Part shown: in pieces, positions 52,858-64,000 of the stretch
Layout: each line of letters opens with the position of its first letter
How positions within the stretch are numbered: the stretch's first letter is position 1
Assembly (NCBI GenBank): GCA_016415585.1
Contig: CP066552.1
Coordinates: forward strand, 4,092,001 to 4,156,000
Reading direction: 5' to 3'
Length of the DNA: 64,000 bases
DNA from: Pectobacterium carotovorum
GTDB taxonomy: Bacteria; Pseudomonadota; Gammaproteobacteria; Enterobacterales; Enterobacteriaceae
Position numbers and translations under genes: made by a program
Notes under the pieces: model-generated
Seen by the model: only the letters and a program-made list of their open reading frames with translations
Told to the model about the DNA's origin: nothing
Databases searched by the model: none

Positions 52858-54654
52858 TTGCAAACCTTTAACGCCGATTTAGCCATTATCGGGGCTGGAG
52901 GCGCTGGCCTACGAGCGGCAATTGCTGCCGCAGAAGCCAACCCTCAACTGAAAATTGCGCTGATCTCAAAAGTCTACCCAATGCGTAGCCATACCGTGGC
53001 GGCAGAAGGTGGGTCAGCAGCAGTGACTCAGGAACACGATAGTTTCGATTATCACTTCAACGACACCGTGTCTGGTGGGGACTGGCTGTGTGAACAAGAC
53101 GTTGTTGAGCACTTCGTCAAACGCTGCCCGGAAGAGATGATTCAATTAGAACAGTGGGGCTGCCCCTGGAGCCGTAAACCGGATGGTTCAGTCAACGTTC
53201 GCCGCTTTGGTGGAATGAAGATCGAACGCACCTGGTTTGCTGCCGATAAAACCGGCTTCCATATGCTGCATACCCTGTTCCAAACTTCCCTTAAATATCC
53301 ACAAATCCAACGTTTCGATGAGCACTTTGTCCTCGACGTTCTGGTCGATGACGGCCAGGCGCGCGGTCTTGTTGCCATCAATATGATGGAAGGTTCGCTG
53401 ATTCAGATCCGCGCTAACGCCGTGGTGCTGGCGACAGGCGGCGCAGGTCGCGTGTACCGTTACAACACCAACGGCGGCATCGTCACGGGTGATGGCATGG
53501 GCATGGCATTCCGCCACGGCGTACCGTTGCGTGATATGGAATTCGTTCAATATCATCCGACCGGTTTGCCCGGCTCCGGTATCCTGATGACCGAAGGCTG
53601 TCGCGGCGAAGGCGGCATCATGGTCAACAAAGACGGCTACCGTTACCTGCAAGACTACGGCATGGGCCCGGAAACGCCGCTCGGCGAACCGAAAAACAAA
53701 TACATGGAGCTGGGGCCGCGCGATAAAGTCTCGCAGGCGTTCTGGCACGAATGGCGCGCAGGCCGCACCGTCTCAACCCCGTTGGGCGACGTGGTTTACC
53801 TCGATCTGCGCCACCTCGGCGAGAAGAAGCTTCTGGAACGTCTGCCGTTCATCTGTGAACTGGCAAAAGCCTATGTCGGCGTCGATCCAGTGAAAGAGCC
53901 GATTCCTATCCGTCCTACCGCGCACTATACGATGGGCGGCATTGAAACCGATCAAAACTGCGAAACCCGCATCAAAGGTCTATTTGCCGTCGGCGAATGC
54001 TCCTCGGTTGGCCTGCACGGTGCGAACCGTCTCGGTTCCAACTCGCTGGCCGAATTGGTGGTCTTCGGTCGCGTTGCGGGTGAGCATGCCGTACAGCGCG
54101 CACAGGCGGCGGCACCGGCCAACGGCACGGCGCTGGATGCACAGACGCGCGACATCGAACAGCGTCTGCATGACCTGATGAATCAGGAAGGCACCGAAAG
54201 CTGGGCGAAAATCCGCGACGAAATGGGCATGTCGATGGAAGAAGGCTGTGGTATTTACCGCACCACCGATCTGATGCAGAAAACCGTCGATAAGATGGCA
54301 GAGCTGAAAGAACGCTTCAAACGCGTGAAAATCACCGACCGCTCCAGCGTGTTCAACACCGACCTGCTGTACACCGTTGAGCTGGGCCATAGCCTGGATG
54401 TGGCGGAATGTATGGCGCACTCGGCGATCAACCGTAAAGAATCCCGCGGCGCACACCAGCGTCTGGATGAAGGTTGCACCGAGCGTGATGACGTTAACTT
54501 CCTGAAGCATACGCTGGCGTTCTATAACCCGGAAGGCGCACCTCATCTGGAGTATAGCGATGTGAAGATTACCAAACTTCCACCGGCCAAACGCGTATAC
54601 GGTGCAGAAGGTGATACGCAGGAAGGCAGCAAGAAGGAGCAGGCGAATGGCTGA
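52858..54654 (+). CDS. frdA: Fumarate reductase flavoprotein subunit
   Basis: FrdA reduces fumarate to succinate in anaerobic respiration. It binds FAD ([19 protein letters not shown]), covalently through His45 ([11 protein letters not shown]). Other features are [10 protein letters not shown] and the active-site Arg region ([19 protein letters not shown]). 598 residues. The start is a TTG at 52858, with GGAGG 6 bp upstream; the near ATG at 52853 is out of frame. E. coli uses GTG at the same point. It overlaps frdB by 8 bp, first gene of frdABCD. Confidence 0.97.
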   Translation: MQTFNADLAIIGAGGAGLRAAIAAAEANPQLKIALISKVYPMRSHTVAAEGGSAAVTQEHDSFDYHFNDTVSGGDWLCEQDVVEHFVKRCPEEMIQLEQWGCPWSRKPDGSVNVRRFGGMKIERTWFAADKTGFHMLHTLFQTSLKYPQIQRFDEHFVLDVLVDDGQARGLVAINMMEGSLIQIRANAVVLATGGAGRVYRYNTNGGIVTGDGMGMAFRHGVPLRDMEFVQYHPTGLPGSGILMTEGCRGEGGIMVNKDGYRYLQDYGMGPETPLGEPKNKYMELGPRDKVSQAFWHEWRAGRTVSTPLGDVVYLDLRHLGEKKLLERLPFICELAKAYVGVDPVKEPIPIRPTAHYTMGGIETDQNCETRIKGLFAVGECSSVGLHGANRLGSNSLAELVVFGRVAGEHAVQRAQAAAPANGTALDAQTRDIEQRLHDLMNQEGTESWAKIRDEMGMSMEEGCGIYRTTDLMQKTVDKMAELKERFKRVKITDRSSVFNTDLLYTVELGHSLDVAECMAHSAINRKESRGAHQRLDEGCTERDDVNFLKHTLAFYNPEGAPHLEYSDVKITKLPPAKRVYGAEGDTQEGSKKEQANG

Positions 54655-55384
54655 GATGATCAAAACCCTGAAAATGGAAGTCATGCGCTATAACCCTGAG
54701 CAGGACAACGAACCGTATTTTGAGACGTTCGATGTCCCGTACAACACGCAGACATCCCTGCTGGATGCGCTGGGTTATATCAAAGATAACCTGGCACCGG
54801 ACCTCTCCTACCGCTGGTCCTGCCGTATGGCGATCTGTGGTTCCTGCGGCATGATGGTGAATAACGTCCCTAAACTGGCCTGTAAAACCTTTCTGCGTGA
54901 ATACACGAACGGTCTGAAAGTCGAAGCGCTGGGCAACTTCCCCATCGAGCGCGATTTAGTGGTCGATATGACCCACTTTATCGAGAGTCTGGAAGCCATC
55001 AAACCGTATATCATCGGCAACAATCGTAAACCGGCTGACGGCCCGAACAAGCAAACTCCGGCGCAAATGGCGAAGTATCACCAGTTCTCCGGCTGTATTA
55101 ACTGTGGTCTGTGCTATGCGGCGTGCCCGCAGTTCGGCCTGAACCCTGAGTTCATCGGCCCGGCGGCAATTACGCTGGCGCACCGTTATAACCTGGACAA
55201 CCGCGATCATGGCAAGAAAGAGCGTATGGCGCAGTTGAACGGGAATAATGGCGTCTGGACCTGTACGTTTGTGGGCTACTGCTCAGAAGTGTGTCCGAAG
55301 CACGTCGACCCTGCCGCAGCTATTCAGCAAGGCAAAGTCGAAAGTGCGAAAGACTTCATGATCGCGATGCTGAAACCACAATAA
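54647..55384 (+). CDS. frdB: Fumarate reductase iron-sulfur subunit
   Basis: FrdB passes electrons from menaquinol to FrdA. About 245 residues with the plant-type [2Fe-2S] cysteines ([16 protein letters not shown]...LAC) and the two ferredoxin-like clusters ([13 protein letters not shown] and [13 protein letters not shown]). The start at [12 protein letters not shown] lies inside the end of frdA. It anchors to FrdCD at the inner membrane. Confidence 0.98.
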   Translation: MAEMIKTLKMEVMRYNPEQDNEPYFETFDVPYNTQTSLLDALGYIKDNLAPDLSYRWSCRMAICGSCGMMVNNVPKLACKTFLREYTNGLKVEALGNFPIERDLVVDMTHFIESLEAIKPYIIGNNRKPADGPNKQTPAQMAKYHQFSGCINCGLCYAACPQFGLNPEFIGPAAITLAHRYNLDNRDHGKKERMAQLNGNNGVWTCTFVGYCSEVCPKHVDPAAAIQQGKVESAKDFMIAMLKPQ

Positions 55385-55397
55385 GGGAGGGACAATG

Positions 55398-56164
<767 letters not shown>

Positions 56165-56192
56165 ATACAGCGCTATAAATGTAATGCTTAAT

Positions 56193-56224
56193 GGCCTGCA
56201 CAATATTGCAGGCCGTTTTATTTT
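56193..56224 (+). terminator. Terminator of frdABCD
   Basis: An 8-bp stem (GGCCTGCA/TGCAGGCC) with a 6-base loop is followed by GTTTTATTTT, 29 bp after the frdD stop. Confidence 0.85.
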
Positions 56225-56285
56225 CCCCGCCTGACTACATCCATCGTCTACACTGGAACAGAGATGAAAACGATGAGATGTCAAT

Positions 56286-56870
56286 ATGATGCCCTTTAAC
56301 GCTATTCGCTTTAACACCACGTTATTCAAAAACCTTCTCTTCAAAATCAGACGACGTGGGAAAGCGTGCGTTGCCGCGCTGATAGCACTCTTTTCTGTCG
56401 CCTGTAGCGTAACGCCGCCCGATAACGTCACCGTCGTGGAAAATTTTGACGTTAATCGCTACCTCGGCACATGGTATGAGATTGCCCGCCTCGACCACCG
56501 CTTTGAACGCAATATGGAACGTGTGACGGCAACCTACAGCCCGCGGGATGACGGCGGCATCAAGGTGATCAATCGTGGCTTTAACGTCGAAAAACAGGAA
56601 TGGAAAGAAAGCATCGGGAAAGCGTATTTCACGGGTTCACCTCAGCGGGGCGCACTAAAAGTGTCGTTCTTCGGGCCGTTCTATGGCGGTTACAACATTA
56701 TTGAACTGGACGACGACTACCGCTACGCCCTGATTTGTGGGCCGAACCGCGACTACCTGTGGATACTCTCACGCACGCCAACGTTGGATGCTGCAACACG
56801 CGACAAACTGGTCGCTACAGCCAAACGCTACGGTTTCCCGACAGAAGCACTTATCTGGGTCAATCAGTAA
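56286..56870 (+). CDS. blc: Outer-membrane lipoprotein, bacterial lipocalin
   Basis: A lipoprotein with a lipobox near residue 40 (SVACS) and a lipocalin barrel: the signature NRYLGTWYEIARLDHRFERN and RDYLWILSRTP are present. Bacterial lipocalins bind lipids such as lysophospholipids under membrane stress. 194 codons from the first ATG; a start nearer the lipobox cannot be excluded because the N-terminal 30 residues are unusually long and basic. In E. coli it is also near frd and the entericidin genes. Confidence 0.93.
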   Translation: MMPFNAIRFNTTLFKNLLFKIRRRGKACVAALIALFSVACSVTPPDNVTVVENFDVNRYLGTWYEIARLDHRFERNMERVTATYSPRDDGGIKVINRGFNVEKQEWKESIGKAYFTGSPQRGALKVSFFGPFYGGYNIIELDDDYRYALICGPNRDYLWILSRTPTLDAATRDKLVATAKRYGFPTEALIWVNQ

Positions 56871-56909
56871 TCGGTGCATATCGACCGCAACAATGGGGTA
56901 ACCGGTGGG

Positions 56910-57263
56910 TTATCCCATAATCTTATCGCGGAACATAAAGAAAACCGCGCCCAGCAGGCACAGCCCCGCCCAAATATAATCGGTGCGGAACGGTTCTTTT
57001 AAAATGAACATAGAAAAAGGGATAAATACGGAAAGGCTGATCACTTCCTGTAATATTTTCAATTGACCGGCAGAGGCAACCTGATAACCAATCCGATTTG
57101 CTGGCACCTGCAAGAGGTATTCAAATAATGCGATCCCCCAACTGATCAACGCAGCAATTATCCAGGTTCGGCCACTGAAATAGCGTAGATGCCCGTACCA
57201 GGCAAACGTCATAAATATATTACTCAACGTCAGCATGCCGACAGTAATGAAAAGAGGCGACAT
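56910..57263 (-). CDS. DUF486-family small membrane protein
   Basis: A 117-residue protein with four hydrophobic segments and the family sequence LSNIFMTFAWYGHL, WGIALFEYLLQVPANRIGY and GAVFFMFRDK. DUF486 belongs to the drug/metabolite transporter superfamily in fold; its substrate is unknown. It sits between blc and ecnB where E. coli has sugE, another four-helix small transporter, so a similar role is plausible. Confidence 0.9.
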   Translation of the reverse strand: MSPLFITVGMLTLSNIFMTFAWYGHLRYFSGRTWIIAALISWGIALFEYLLQVPANRIGYQVASAGQLKILQEVISLSVFIPFSMFILKEPFRTDYIWAGLCLLGAVFFMFRDKIMG

Positions 57264-57376
57264 TATTACTTCTCCGAGTGATCCACTTTCACATTATCTC
57301 GCCGCGGGGAAGAAAACACCATCACGGCATTTTCTTCCACCCGGAAAAGTTATTACGATTTATTTCCCACGTTGGG

Positions 57377-57508
57377 CTATTGGGCGCTGCGCTGAATAGC
57401 CTTCCCACCCGCTTCAACATCTTGCCCAACGCCTCGGGTGGTATTGCATCCAACCACCGCAGAGAGAATAACCAGAGAGAAAATGGCAACAAACGCTTTC
57501 TTCAACAT
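57377..57508 (-). CDS. ecnB: Entericidin lipoprotein
   Basis: A 43-residue lipoprotein too short for usual gene finding. Signal peptide MLKKAFVAIFSLVILSAVVG, lipobox Cys21, then NTTRGVGQDVEAGGKAI, the entericidin signature. AAGGAAC precedes the ATG by 5 bp. In E. coli ecnA/ecnB form an antidote/toxin pair next to efp; only one is seen here. The CNTTRGVG part is closer to EcnB than EcnA. Confidence 0.92.
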   Translation of the reverse strand: MLKKAFVAIFSLVILSAVVGCNTTRGVGQDVEAGGKAIQRSAQ

Positions 57509-57674
57509 ACTCGGTTCCTTCTTTATGAGAGTAGGATTTCAACGGTACGAAAGTGACTGCTTTTTAAGCGTAGCCAATTTTGATTGTTGTGGAAGACTTT
57601 ATAAGGCGGGGAAATAAAAAAGGAAGACTGAAGTGAGGAGTAAACCAAAAGGCCGCCCTCACAGAAGGCGGCCT

Positions 57675-57882
57675 TTTAGAGTATACCCAAAATAATTCGA
57701 GCTGCGGGAAGGCGGCGACGCAGTGACAAATCGGTTCGAGACCGATTTGAACAGCGCTAGCGCTGGCCCGAAGGGTGGACCTCATTTATGAGGTCCATTA
57801 ATCCCCAGGAGCTTACATCAGTAAGTGACTGGGGTGAGCGAGGAAAGCCAACACACGCGCAGCTTGAAGTATGAAGGGTATA
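57675..57882. repeat. Multi-hairpin dispersed repeat with inverted ends
   Basis: Ends TATACCC at left and GGGTATA at right, with partly matching 24-bp termini (GCTGC/GCAGC). Inside: GACAAAT-hairpin-ATTTGA, CAGCGC/GCGCTG hairpin, GACCTCAT/ATGAGGTC hairpin and GGAGCTTAC/GTAAG hairpin. It is the same family as at 37.9-38.3 kb. It lies between ecnB and efp, at the efp 3' side. Confidence 0.85.
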
Positions 57883-57884
57883 AA

Positions 57885-58451
57885 TTACTTAACGCGTGAT
57901 ACGTATTCGCCAGAACGCGTGTCAACTTTGACAACTTCGCCGATCTGCACGAACAATGGTACTTTAACGACTGCGCCAGTGCTCAGCGTTGCTGGCTTAC
58001 CGCCGGTACCGGCAGTGTCGCCTTTCAGGCCTGGATCGGTATCGGTGATTTCAGCTTCGATGAAATTCGGTGGCTGAACAGCGATAGGACGACCATCCCA
58101 CAGGGTAACGATACATTCGGCGTTGTCTTGCAGCCATTTTGCCGCATCACCAACAGTCTTCTCTTCAACCTGATGCTGTTCAAACGTCTCAGGGTGCATG
58201 AAGTGGTAGAACTCACCGTCGTTGTACAGGTAGTTCATGTTGGTATCAACGACATCTGCGCCTTCTGCAGAATCGGTAGACTTGAAGGTTTTTTCAACGC
58301 GAGAGCCCGTCAACAGGCGACGCATTTTTACGCGAGCAAAAGCCTGGCCTTTACCCGGCTTAACAAACTCACTGGATTCGACGGCATACGGCTCGCCTTC
58401 GAATATGATTTTAAGACCGGAACGGAAATCGTTGCTAGAATAAGTCGCCAT
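57885..58451 (-). CDS. efp: Elongation factor P
   Basis: EF-P rescues ribosomes stalled on polyproline stretches. 188 residues, as usual. Lys34 of VKPGKGQAF is the site that EpmA lysylates. Three-domain beta fold; the C-terminal signature [19 protein letters not shown] is present. Divergent from epmB. The three-gene set efp-epmA-epmB in this window covers the known modification except hydroxylation by EpmC. Confidence 0.98.
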   Translation of the reverse strand: MATYSSNDFRSGLKIIFEGEPYAVESSEFVKPGKGQAFARVKMRRLLTGSRVEKTFKSTDSAEGADVVDTNMNYLYNDGEFYHFMHPETFEQHQVEEKTVGDAAKWLQDNAECIVTLWDGRPIAVQPPNFIEAEITDTDPGLKGDTAGTGGKPATLSTGAVVKVPLFVQIGEVVKVDTRSGEYVSRVK

Positions 58452-58491
58452 AAAGGCCCTCTACAATTTGATACTGGTACGAAGCCAAAAA

Positions 58492-59544
58492 ATGGCACAC
58501 ATTGTAACCCTAAATATACCTTCCAGAGAAGATTGGTTGCAGCAACTTGCGGACGTAATTACCGATCCTGATGAATTACTGCAACTTTTGGCTCTGAACG
58601 ATCACGCTAAACTCCGGCAAGGCAGTGATGCTCGCAGGCTTTTTGCGTTGCGTGTACCGCGCGCATTCGCTGCACGGATGCAAAAAGGTAATCCTGACGA
58701 TCCGTTGCTGCTACAGGTATTGACCGCGCGTGAGGAGTTTATCGCCACCCCAGGCTTCACCCATGACCCGCTTGATGAACAACACAGCGTCGTTCCGGGG
58801 TTACTGCACAAATATCACAACCGCGCCCTGCTGCTGGTAAAAGGCGGCTGTGCGGTAAACTGCCGCTACTGCTTCCGCCGCCATTTCCCCTATCAGGATA
58901 ATCAGGGCAACAAGGCAAACTGGCGTCAGGCGCTGGATTATATCCGCCAGCACCCAGAACTGGATGAAATTATTTTTTCCGGTGGCGACCCGCTGATGGC
59001 CAAAGACCACGAGTTGGACTGGCTGATCACCGAGTTGGAACACATCCCACATCTGAAACGCCTGCGCATTCACAGCCGTTTGCCTGTGGTGATCCCTGCA
59101 CGCATTACCGACGCACTGTGCGATCGCCTGTCACGCAGTTCGCTTCAGGTGCTGCTGGTGACGCATATTAATCATCCGCAGGAAATTGATCCTGATTTAA
59201 CACAAAGTATGGCGCGTTTGCGCCGCGCAGGTGTGACGCTGCTCAACCAAAGCGTGCTGCTGCGCGGGGTGAATGACAACGCAGAGACGCTCGCCCGGCT
59301 CAGCAATGCGCTATTTGACGCAGGAATTCTGCCTTATTACCTGCACGTACTGGATAAGGTTCAGGGTGCCGCGCATTTTCTGGTAGATGACAACGAGGCG
59401 CGCGTCTTAGTTAAAGCGCTGCTGAAGAAGGTATCCGGCTATCTGGTGCCCCGTCTGGCGCGGGAAATCGGTGGGGAAGCCAGCAAAACGCCGCTGGATT
59501 TAGGGATGAAGCAGCATCAGGATGACGCTGGGATAGTCGGTTGA
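58492..59544 (+). CDS. epmB: Lysine 2,3-aminomutase EpmB
   Basis: A radical-SAM enzyme that makes (R)-beta-lysine for EF-P. The [4Fe-4S] cysteines are at 120, 124 and 127 (GGCAVNCRYCFRR). FSGGDPLMAKDHEL and the PLP-region GAAHFLVDD fit the LAM family; it lacks the extra C-terminal oligomer domain of clostridial enzymes. 350 residues. The start MAHIVTLNIPSRED equals E. coli; the frame is open eight codons upstream. Confidence 0.97.
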   Translation: MAHIVTLNIPSREDWLQQLADVITDPDELLQLLALNDHAKLRQGSDARRLFALRVPRAFAARMQKGNPDDPLLLQVLTAREEFIATPGFTHDPLDEQHSVVPGLLHKYHNRALLLVKGGCAVNCRYCFRRHFPYQDNQGNKANWRQALDYIRQHPELDEIIFSGGDPLMAKDHELDWLITELEHIPHLKRLRIHSRLPVVIPARITDALCDRLSRSSLQVLLVTHINHPQEIDPDLTQSMARLRRAGVTLLNQSVLLRGVNDNAETLARLSNALFDAGILPYYLHVLDKVQGAAHFLVDDNEARVLVKALLKKVSGYLVPRLAREIGGEASKTPLDLGMKQHQDDAGIVG

Positions 59545-59562
59545 ACAATACGTTAGGAAAAG

Positions 59563-59590
59563 CGGTGAGAGCATCATGTCACTCTCACCG
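59563..59590. terminator. Bidirectional terminator between epmB and yjeI
   Basis: A 9-bp stem (CGGTGAGAG/CTCTCACCG) with GGTTTTTCTTT to the right and TTTTCC on the other strand. It serves the convergent genes epmB and yjeI. Confidence 0.85.
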
Positions 59591-59604
59591 GGTTTTTCTT
59601 TAGC

Positions 59605-59949
59605 TTAAGGACATTTGTAGACGCTGCCGTTCATCTTGCTGTCCAGCGGCGCAAAACTTGACCAGAAAGTTTCACTTGGGCTGGTAGCGCCATAGATGGT
59701 ATTGCCTCCCATTGCCGCTGCTTTATTACGCAGATCGTTTGCCGCACTGCGCATAGAACTGCCGTCGCTATGATTCCCCGCCAGCCAATTAGACTGGCTA
59801 CCGCTGGCTTGCCCCAACAGCTGACATTCGCTTCCTGGCTTGGTATCCGTGAACGTCACGGCTTGCCCGGCTGCGCTGAGTTGACTGGTGCTACTGCACC
59901 CCGCCAACAAAACTGCCGCTGATAGCCCCAACAAAATACGAACCTGCAT
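59605..59949 (-). CDS. yjeI: YjeI-like lipoprotein (DUF4156)
   Basis: A 114-residue lipoprotein with signal MQVRILLGLSAAVLLAGC and lipobox Cys18. The mature part shares SQLSAAGQ, GSECQLLG, SNWLAGNHS and AAAMGGNTIYG with E. coli YjeI, which also lies beside epmB. Function unknown. AAGGAGG precedes the ATG. Confidence 0.93.
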   Translation of the reverse strand: MQVRILLGLSAAVLLAGCSSTSQLSAAGQAVTFTDTKPGSECQLLGQASGSQSNWLAGNHSDGSSMRSAANDLRNKAAAMGGNTIYGATSPSETFWSSFAPLDSKMNGSVYKCP

Positions 59950-59992
59950 GTCTTCCTCCTTGCGATTGAAAAACCAAAGGGCACAGGCCCGA

Positions 59993-61657
<1,665 letters not shown>

Positions 61658-61787
61658 CTAAGCATGAGTTCAAAGTGACTGAATCGATTGTATCCCTTAA
61701 AATCCCGATTGAGATCCCTTTTCTTGCTAAAAGCGGTTTATGCCCTGTCGTTTACTGACAGCTTGTCGTTTGCAGGCAGATTGTTTA

Positions 61788-61816
61788 TTGACAGAAACGG
61801 CATAACCCGTTATTTC
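61788..61816 (+). promoter_or_regulatory. Likely lysC promoter
   Basis: TTGACA (61788-61793), a 17-bp spacer and TATTTC (61811-61816) give a good sigma-70 promoter, with a start near 61823, upstream of the lysine riboswitch. Confidence 0.6.
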
Positions 61817-61826
61817 TAACACCGTA

Positions 61827-61847
61827 CTTGCACACTCAGTGTGCAAG
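61827..61847 (+). other. 21-bp palindrome at the start of the lysC leader
   Basis: CTTGCACACT-c-AGTGTGCAAG is a perfect palindrome with a one-base centre. It lies about 4 bp after the predicted start site, so it could be a repressor site on DNA or part of the riboswitch's closing stem at the RNA 5' end. Confidence 0.55.
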
Positions 61848-61849
61848 CC

Positions 61850-62045
61850 AGAAGAGGCGCGTCGCCCAGGTAAGATATCGGAGGAACCGTAATCCGCTGA
61901 TGATATCCGAGGGGGAGCGACGCCGAGATGCGGTGAAATACGGCTTTCACCCTATCGACTACAGAGGCTGAATCCTCTGGGTTGTCACCGGATTAGTCCT
62001 GACGGACGTCCAGCAAGGTGGAGCGCTTCTGGGTGTATCGTAGTA
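61850..62045 (+). promoter_or_regulatory. Lysine riboswitch (L box)
   Basis: The 5' leader has the L-box conserved blocks: AGAGGCGCGTCGCCCAGGTA, then GGGGGAGCGACGCCGAGATG, ...GGTGGAGCGC and a further helix. Lysine-binding RNAs of this kind turn off lysC in enterobacteria when lysine is high, by blocking translation and transcription. The end lies before the 62154 start codon. Confidence 0.9.
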
Positions 62046-62153
62046 ATTTTTTCTACGCCTGCCCCCTACTTTTGCTCTCCCCCTGTGCCAAGGCTGATTA
62101 ATGGAATGCTGTTTACTGAAAACAGCCTACCCCCTGACACGAGGTTTTTTGAC

Positions 62154-63530
62154 ATGTCTGCAATTGAAGTATCCGCAAACGCGAACTCTACCGTTATTGC
62201 CAAATTTGGCGGCACCAGCGTGGCGGACTTTGACGCCATGAATCGCAGTGCCGATGTGGTGTTATCCAACCCGAATGTGCGCGTTGTGGTGCTGTCGGCG
62301 TCGGCAGGTATCACCAATTTACTGGTCGCGCTCGCGGAAGGTCAAACGCCCGAAACGCGTGCCGAGCATCTGGCGAAAATCCGCCAAATCCAATACGCCA
62401 TCATCGACAAACTGACCAACCAAAGCGTGATTCGCGATGAGATTGATCGCATGCTGGACAGCGTCACCACGCTGTCTGAAGCGGCGGCACTCGCAACATC
62501 TAACGCCCTGACCGATGAACTGGTCAGCCACGGCGAACTCATGTCTACCCTGCTGTTTGTCGAGATTCTGCGCCAGCGTGATGTTGTAGCTGAGTGGTTT
62601 GATGTACGCAAGATCATGCGTACCGACGATCACTTTGGCCGTGCACAGCCAGACTTCGAGGTTTTAGGTGAACTGACTCGCAGCCAGTTACAGCCGCGTC
62701 TTGATCAAGGTCTGGTGATCACTCAGGGCTTTATCGGCAGCGAAGCGAAAGGTCGCACGACCACGTTGGGTCGCGGCGGTAGCGATTATACGGCGGCACT
62801 GCTGGGCGAAGCGCTCAACGTCAGCCGGATTGATATCTGGACCGATGTTCCAGGCATCTACACCACCGATCCACGCGTGGTGCCGACCGCAAAACGCATC
62901 GACCAAATTATGTTTGAAGAAGCCGCCGAAATGGCGACATTTGGCGCGAAAGTCCTGCACCCAGCCACGCTGCTGCCTGCGGTGCGTAGCGATATTCCGG
63001 TGTTTGTTGGTTCAAGCAAAGATCCGGCCGCTGGCGGTACTCTGGTGTGCAATAAAACCGAAAACCCGCCGCTGTTCCGCGCACTGGCGCTGCGTCGTAA
63101 ACAAACGCTGCTTAAGCTGTATAGCCTGAACATGCTGCACGCACGCGGTTTTCTGGCCGAAGTGTTCAGCATTCTGGCGCGTCACAACATCTCCGTTGAC
63201 CTGATCACGACGTCAGAAGTCAACGTCGCGCTGACGCTCGACACAACCGGCTCCACCTCAACGGGCGACAGCCTGCTCTCCAGCGCCTTGCTGACCGAGC
63301 TGTCATCGCTGTGTCGGGTTGAGGTTGAAGAGAATCTGTCGCTGGTCGCACTGATCGGCAACAATCTGTCTCAGGCCTGTGGCGTCGGGAAGGAAGTATT
63401 TGGCGTACTGGAACCTTTCCGTATTCGCCTGATCTGCTACGGCGCCAGCAGCAACAACCTGTGCTTCTTGGTACCGGGAGACGACGCCGAGCGTGTGGTA
63501 CAGACACTGCACCGCAGCCTGTTCGAGTAG
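62154..63530 (+). CDS. lysC: Aspartokinase III, lysine-sensitive
   Basis: LysC phosphorylates aspartate as first step to lysine, threonine and methionine. 458 residues: kinase domain with KFGGTSVADFDAMN and ITQGFIGSEAKGRTTTLGRGGSDYTAALL, then two ACT domains (SLNMLHARGFLAEVFSILARHNISVDLITTSEVNVALTLD) that bind lysine for feedback. ATG 62154-62156 is chosen from the E. coli-like start and a GAGG 10 bp upstream; it is a little longer at the N terminus than E. coli LysC. Controlled by the upstream L-box. Confidence 0.98.
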   Translation: MSAIEVSANANSTVIAKFGGTSVADFDAMNRSADVVLSNPNVRVVVLSASAGITNLLVALAEGQTPETRAEHLAKIRQIQYAIIDKLTNQSVIRDEIDRMLDSVTTLSEAAALATSNALTDELVSHGELMSTLLFVEILRQRDVVAEWFDVRKIMRTDDHFGRAQPDFEVLGELTRSQLQPRLDQGLVITQGFIGSEAKGRTTTLGRGGSDYTAALLGEALNVSRIDIWTDVPGIYTTDPRVVPTAKRIDQIMFEEAAEMATFGAKVLHPATLLPAVRSDIPVFVGSSKDPAAGGTLVCNKTENPPLFRALALRRKQTLLKLYSLNMLHARGFLAEVFSILARHNISVDLITTSEVNVALTLDTTGSTSTGDSLLSSALLTELSSLCRVEVEENLSLVALIGNNLSQACGVGKEVFGVLEPFRIRLICYGASSNNLCFLVPGDDAERVVQTLHRSLFE

Positions 63531-63896
63531 ATTCACGACGTCTAGTCGGTCTCCTCGTCATATTTTATGGGGACGCGATTTTGCCGTTATCCGGCGTAAA
63601 AAATTATGCTGAGGAGATAGCAGGCTTAGGATGAGCCGCATGGACGCGGCGAAAGCTTTCGCCACGCCGGGAGCGTGTCGCAAGCGGTCCGTTAAGCCTG
63701 ATATCGACGAAGGCACCGCGCCAGCGGCATAATTCCCGCCAAAAGCCTGGGGTCTCGGGGCGAGCGGCGTTTGAGCCGTCCCGAGTCGGGCGCGTGCTAC
63801 AAGGTAGCATGAAAATGGCAGCATTATCGCGCACGAAACTATCTCTCAGTCAGCATAAAAATAGACTGCTGTGTCCAGTGAAACCCCACAAAGGGG
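63531..63896. other. Structured GC-rich intergenic segment
   Basis: About 230 bp (63610-63835) are GC-rich and full of self-complementary pieces (CCGCATGGACGCGG, GCGAAAGCTTTCGC, GGCGTTTGAGCCG). No reading frame is convincing. It may be a dispersed repeat of this genus; the family is not recognised. Confidence 0.45.
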
Positions 63897-64000
63897 TCAC
63901 AACGTCAGCGGTGACTCTTCGCGTTCCTCTTCCCCATCCTGTTGCACAATCAAGACGTTATACGCTACTGCACAGAACAGTGAATTCAGTCGGTTCATGT
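63897..64000 (-). CDS. Partial gene at right edge, C-terminal end
   Basis: The minus-strand frame ending at TGA 63897-63899 is open to the window edge: MNRLNSLFCAVAYNVLIVQQ, then an acidic GEEEREESPLTL tail. It is probably the end of a gene that continues beyond the window, or a short gene starting at the ATG next to the edge. An ACCCC/GGGGT hairpin follows the stop. Not recognised. Confidence 0.4.
   Translation of the reverse strand, partial: MNRLNSLFCAVAYNVLIVQQDGEEEREESPLTL

Overview
The window reads as a chromosomal segment of a soft-rot enterobacterium, most likely Pectobacterium or a close relative. Core proteins match their Escherichia coli counterparts almost residue for residue, and two E. 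coli neighbourhoods are recognisable: xerD-dsbC-recJ-prfB-lysS with fldB, cptA-sdhE, ygfZ and trhA, and orn/rsgA-psd-mscM/epmA/frdABCD/blc/ecnB/efp/epmB/yjeI. The species is an inference; no marker gene was compared.

Layout. 0-9.9 kb is a patchwork: a secreted protein with an intein-like Hint domain, relics of an AbiTii-domain gene and of a phage integrase beside a tRNA-Gly(GCC), a secreted two-domain PPC-type protein, a 2-hydroxyacid dehydrogenase, a large unrecognised protein, and a second integrase stub beside tRNA-Gly(CCC). 9.9-24.9 kb is mainly core: a LysE exporter and AraC regulator, lysS, prfB with its programmed frameshift, recJ, dsbC, xerD, yhjE, fldB, rlmF, cptA-sdhE, ygfZ, trhA and an HD-domain hydrolase. 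24.9-28.3 kb is a small sugar locus: a LacI-type regulator, two 14-bp palindromic operators and a GH36 alpha-galactosidase.

28.3-44.6 kb is an AT-rich accessory island ending at two tandem tRNA-Gly(GCC) genes. It holds five paralogues of a 209-residue RhiA-like protein, three of them in 1709-bp tandem units that also copy a dead IS3 fragment; a dead IS256-family transposase; a multi-hairpin dispersed repeat; several poly-C tracts; and a decayed ThDP-enzyme/aminotransferase pair that looks like a deletion-fused relic of a PigD/PigE-type (prodigiosin-like) pathway. 44.6-64 kb is core again: orn, rsgA, psd, mscM, epmA, frdABCD, blc, a DUF486 protein, an entericidin, efp, epmB, yjeI, pgi, and lysC with a lysine riboswitch.

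Functionally, efp, epmA and epmB together supply elongation factor P and its lysine-modification enzymes; sdhE-cptA serve flavinylation of succinate dehydrogenase/fumarate reductase, whose frdABCD operon is in the same window; lysS, lysC and the L-box link to lysine supply. The accessory island shows recent duplication and gene decay rather than one clearly intact new system. The best candidates for novelty are the amplified RhiA-like array, the Hint-domain secreted protein and the PigD/PigE-like relic.
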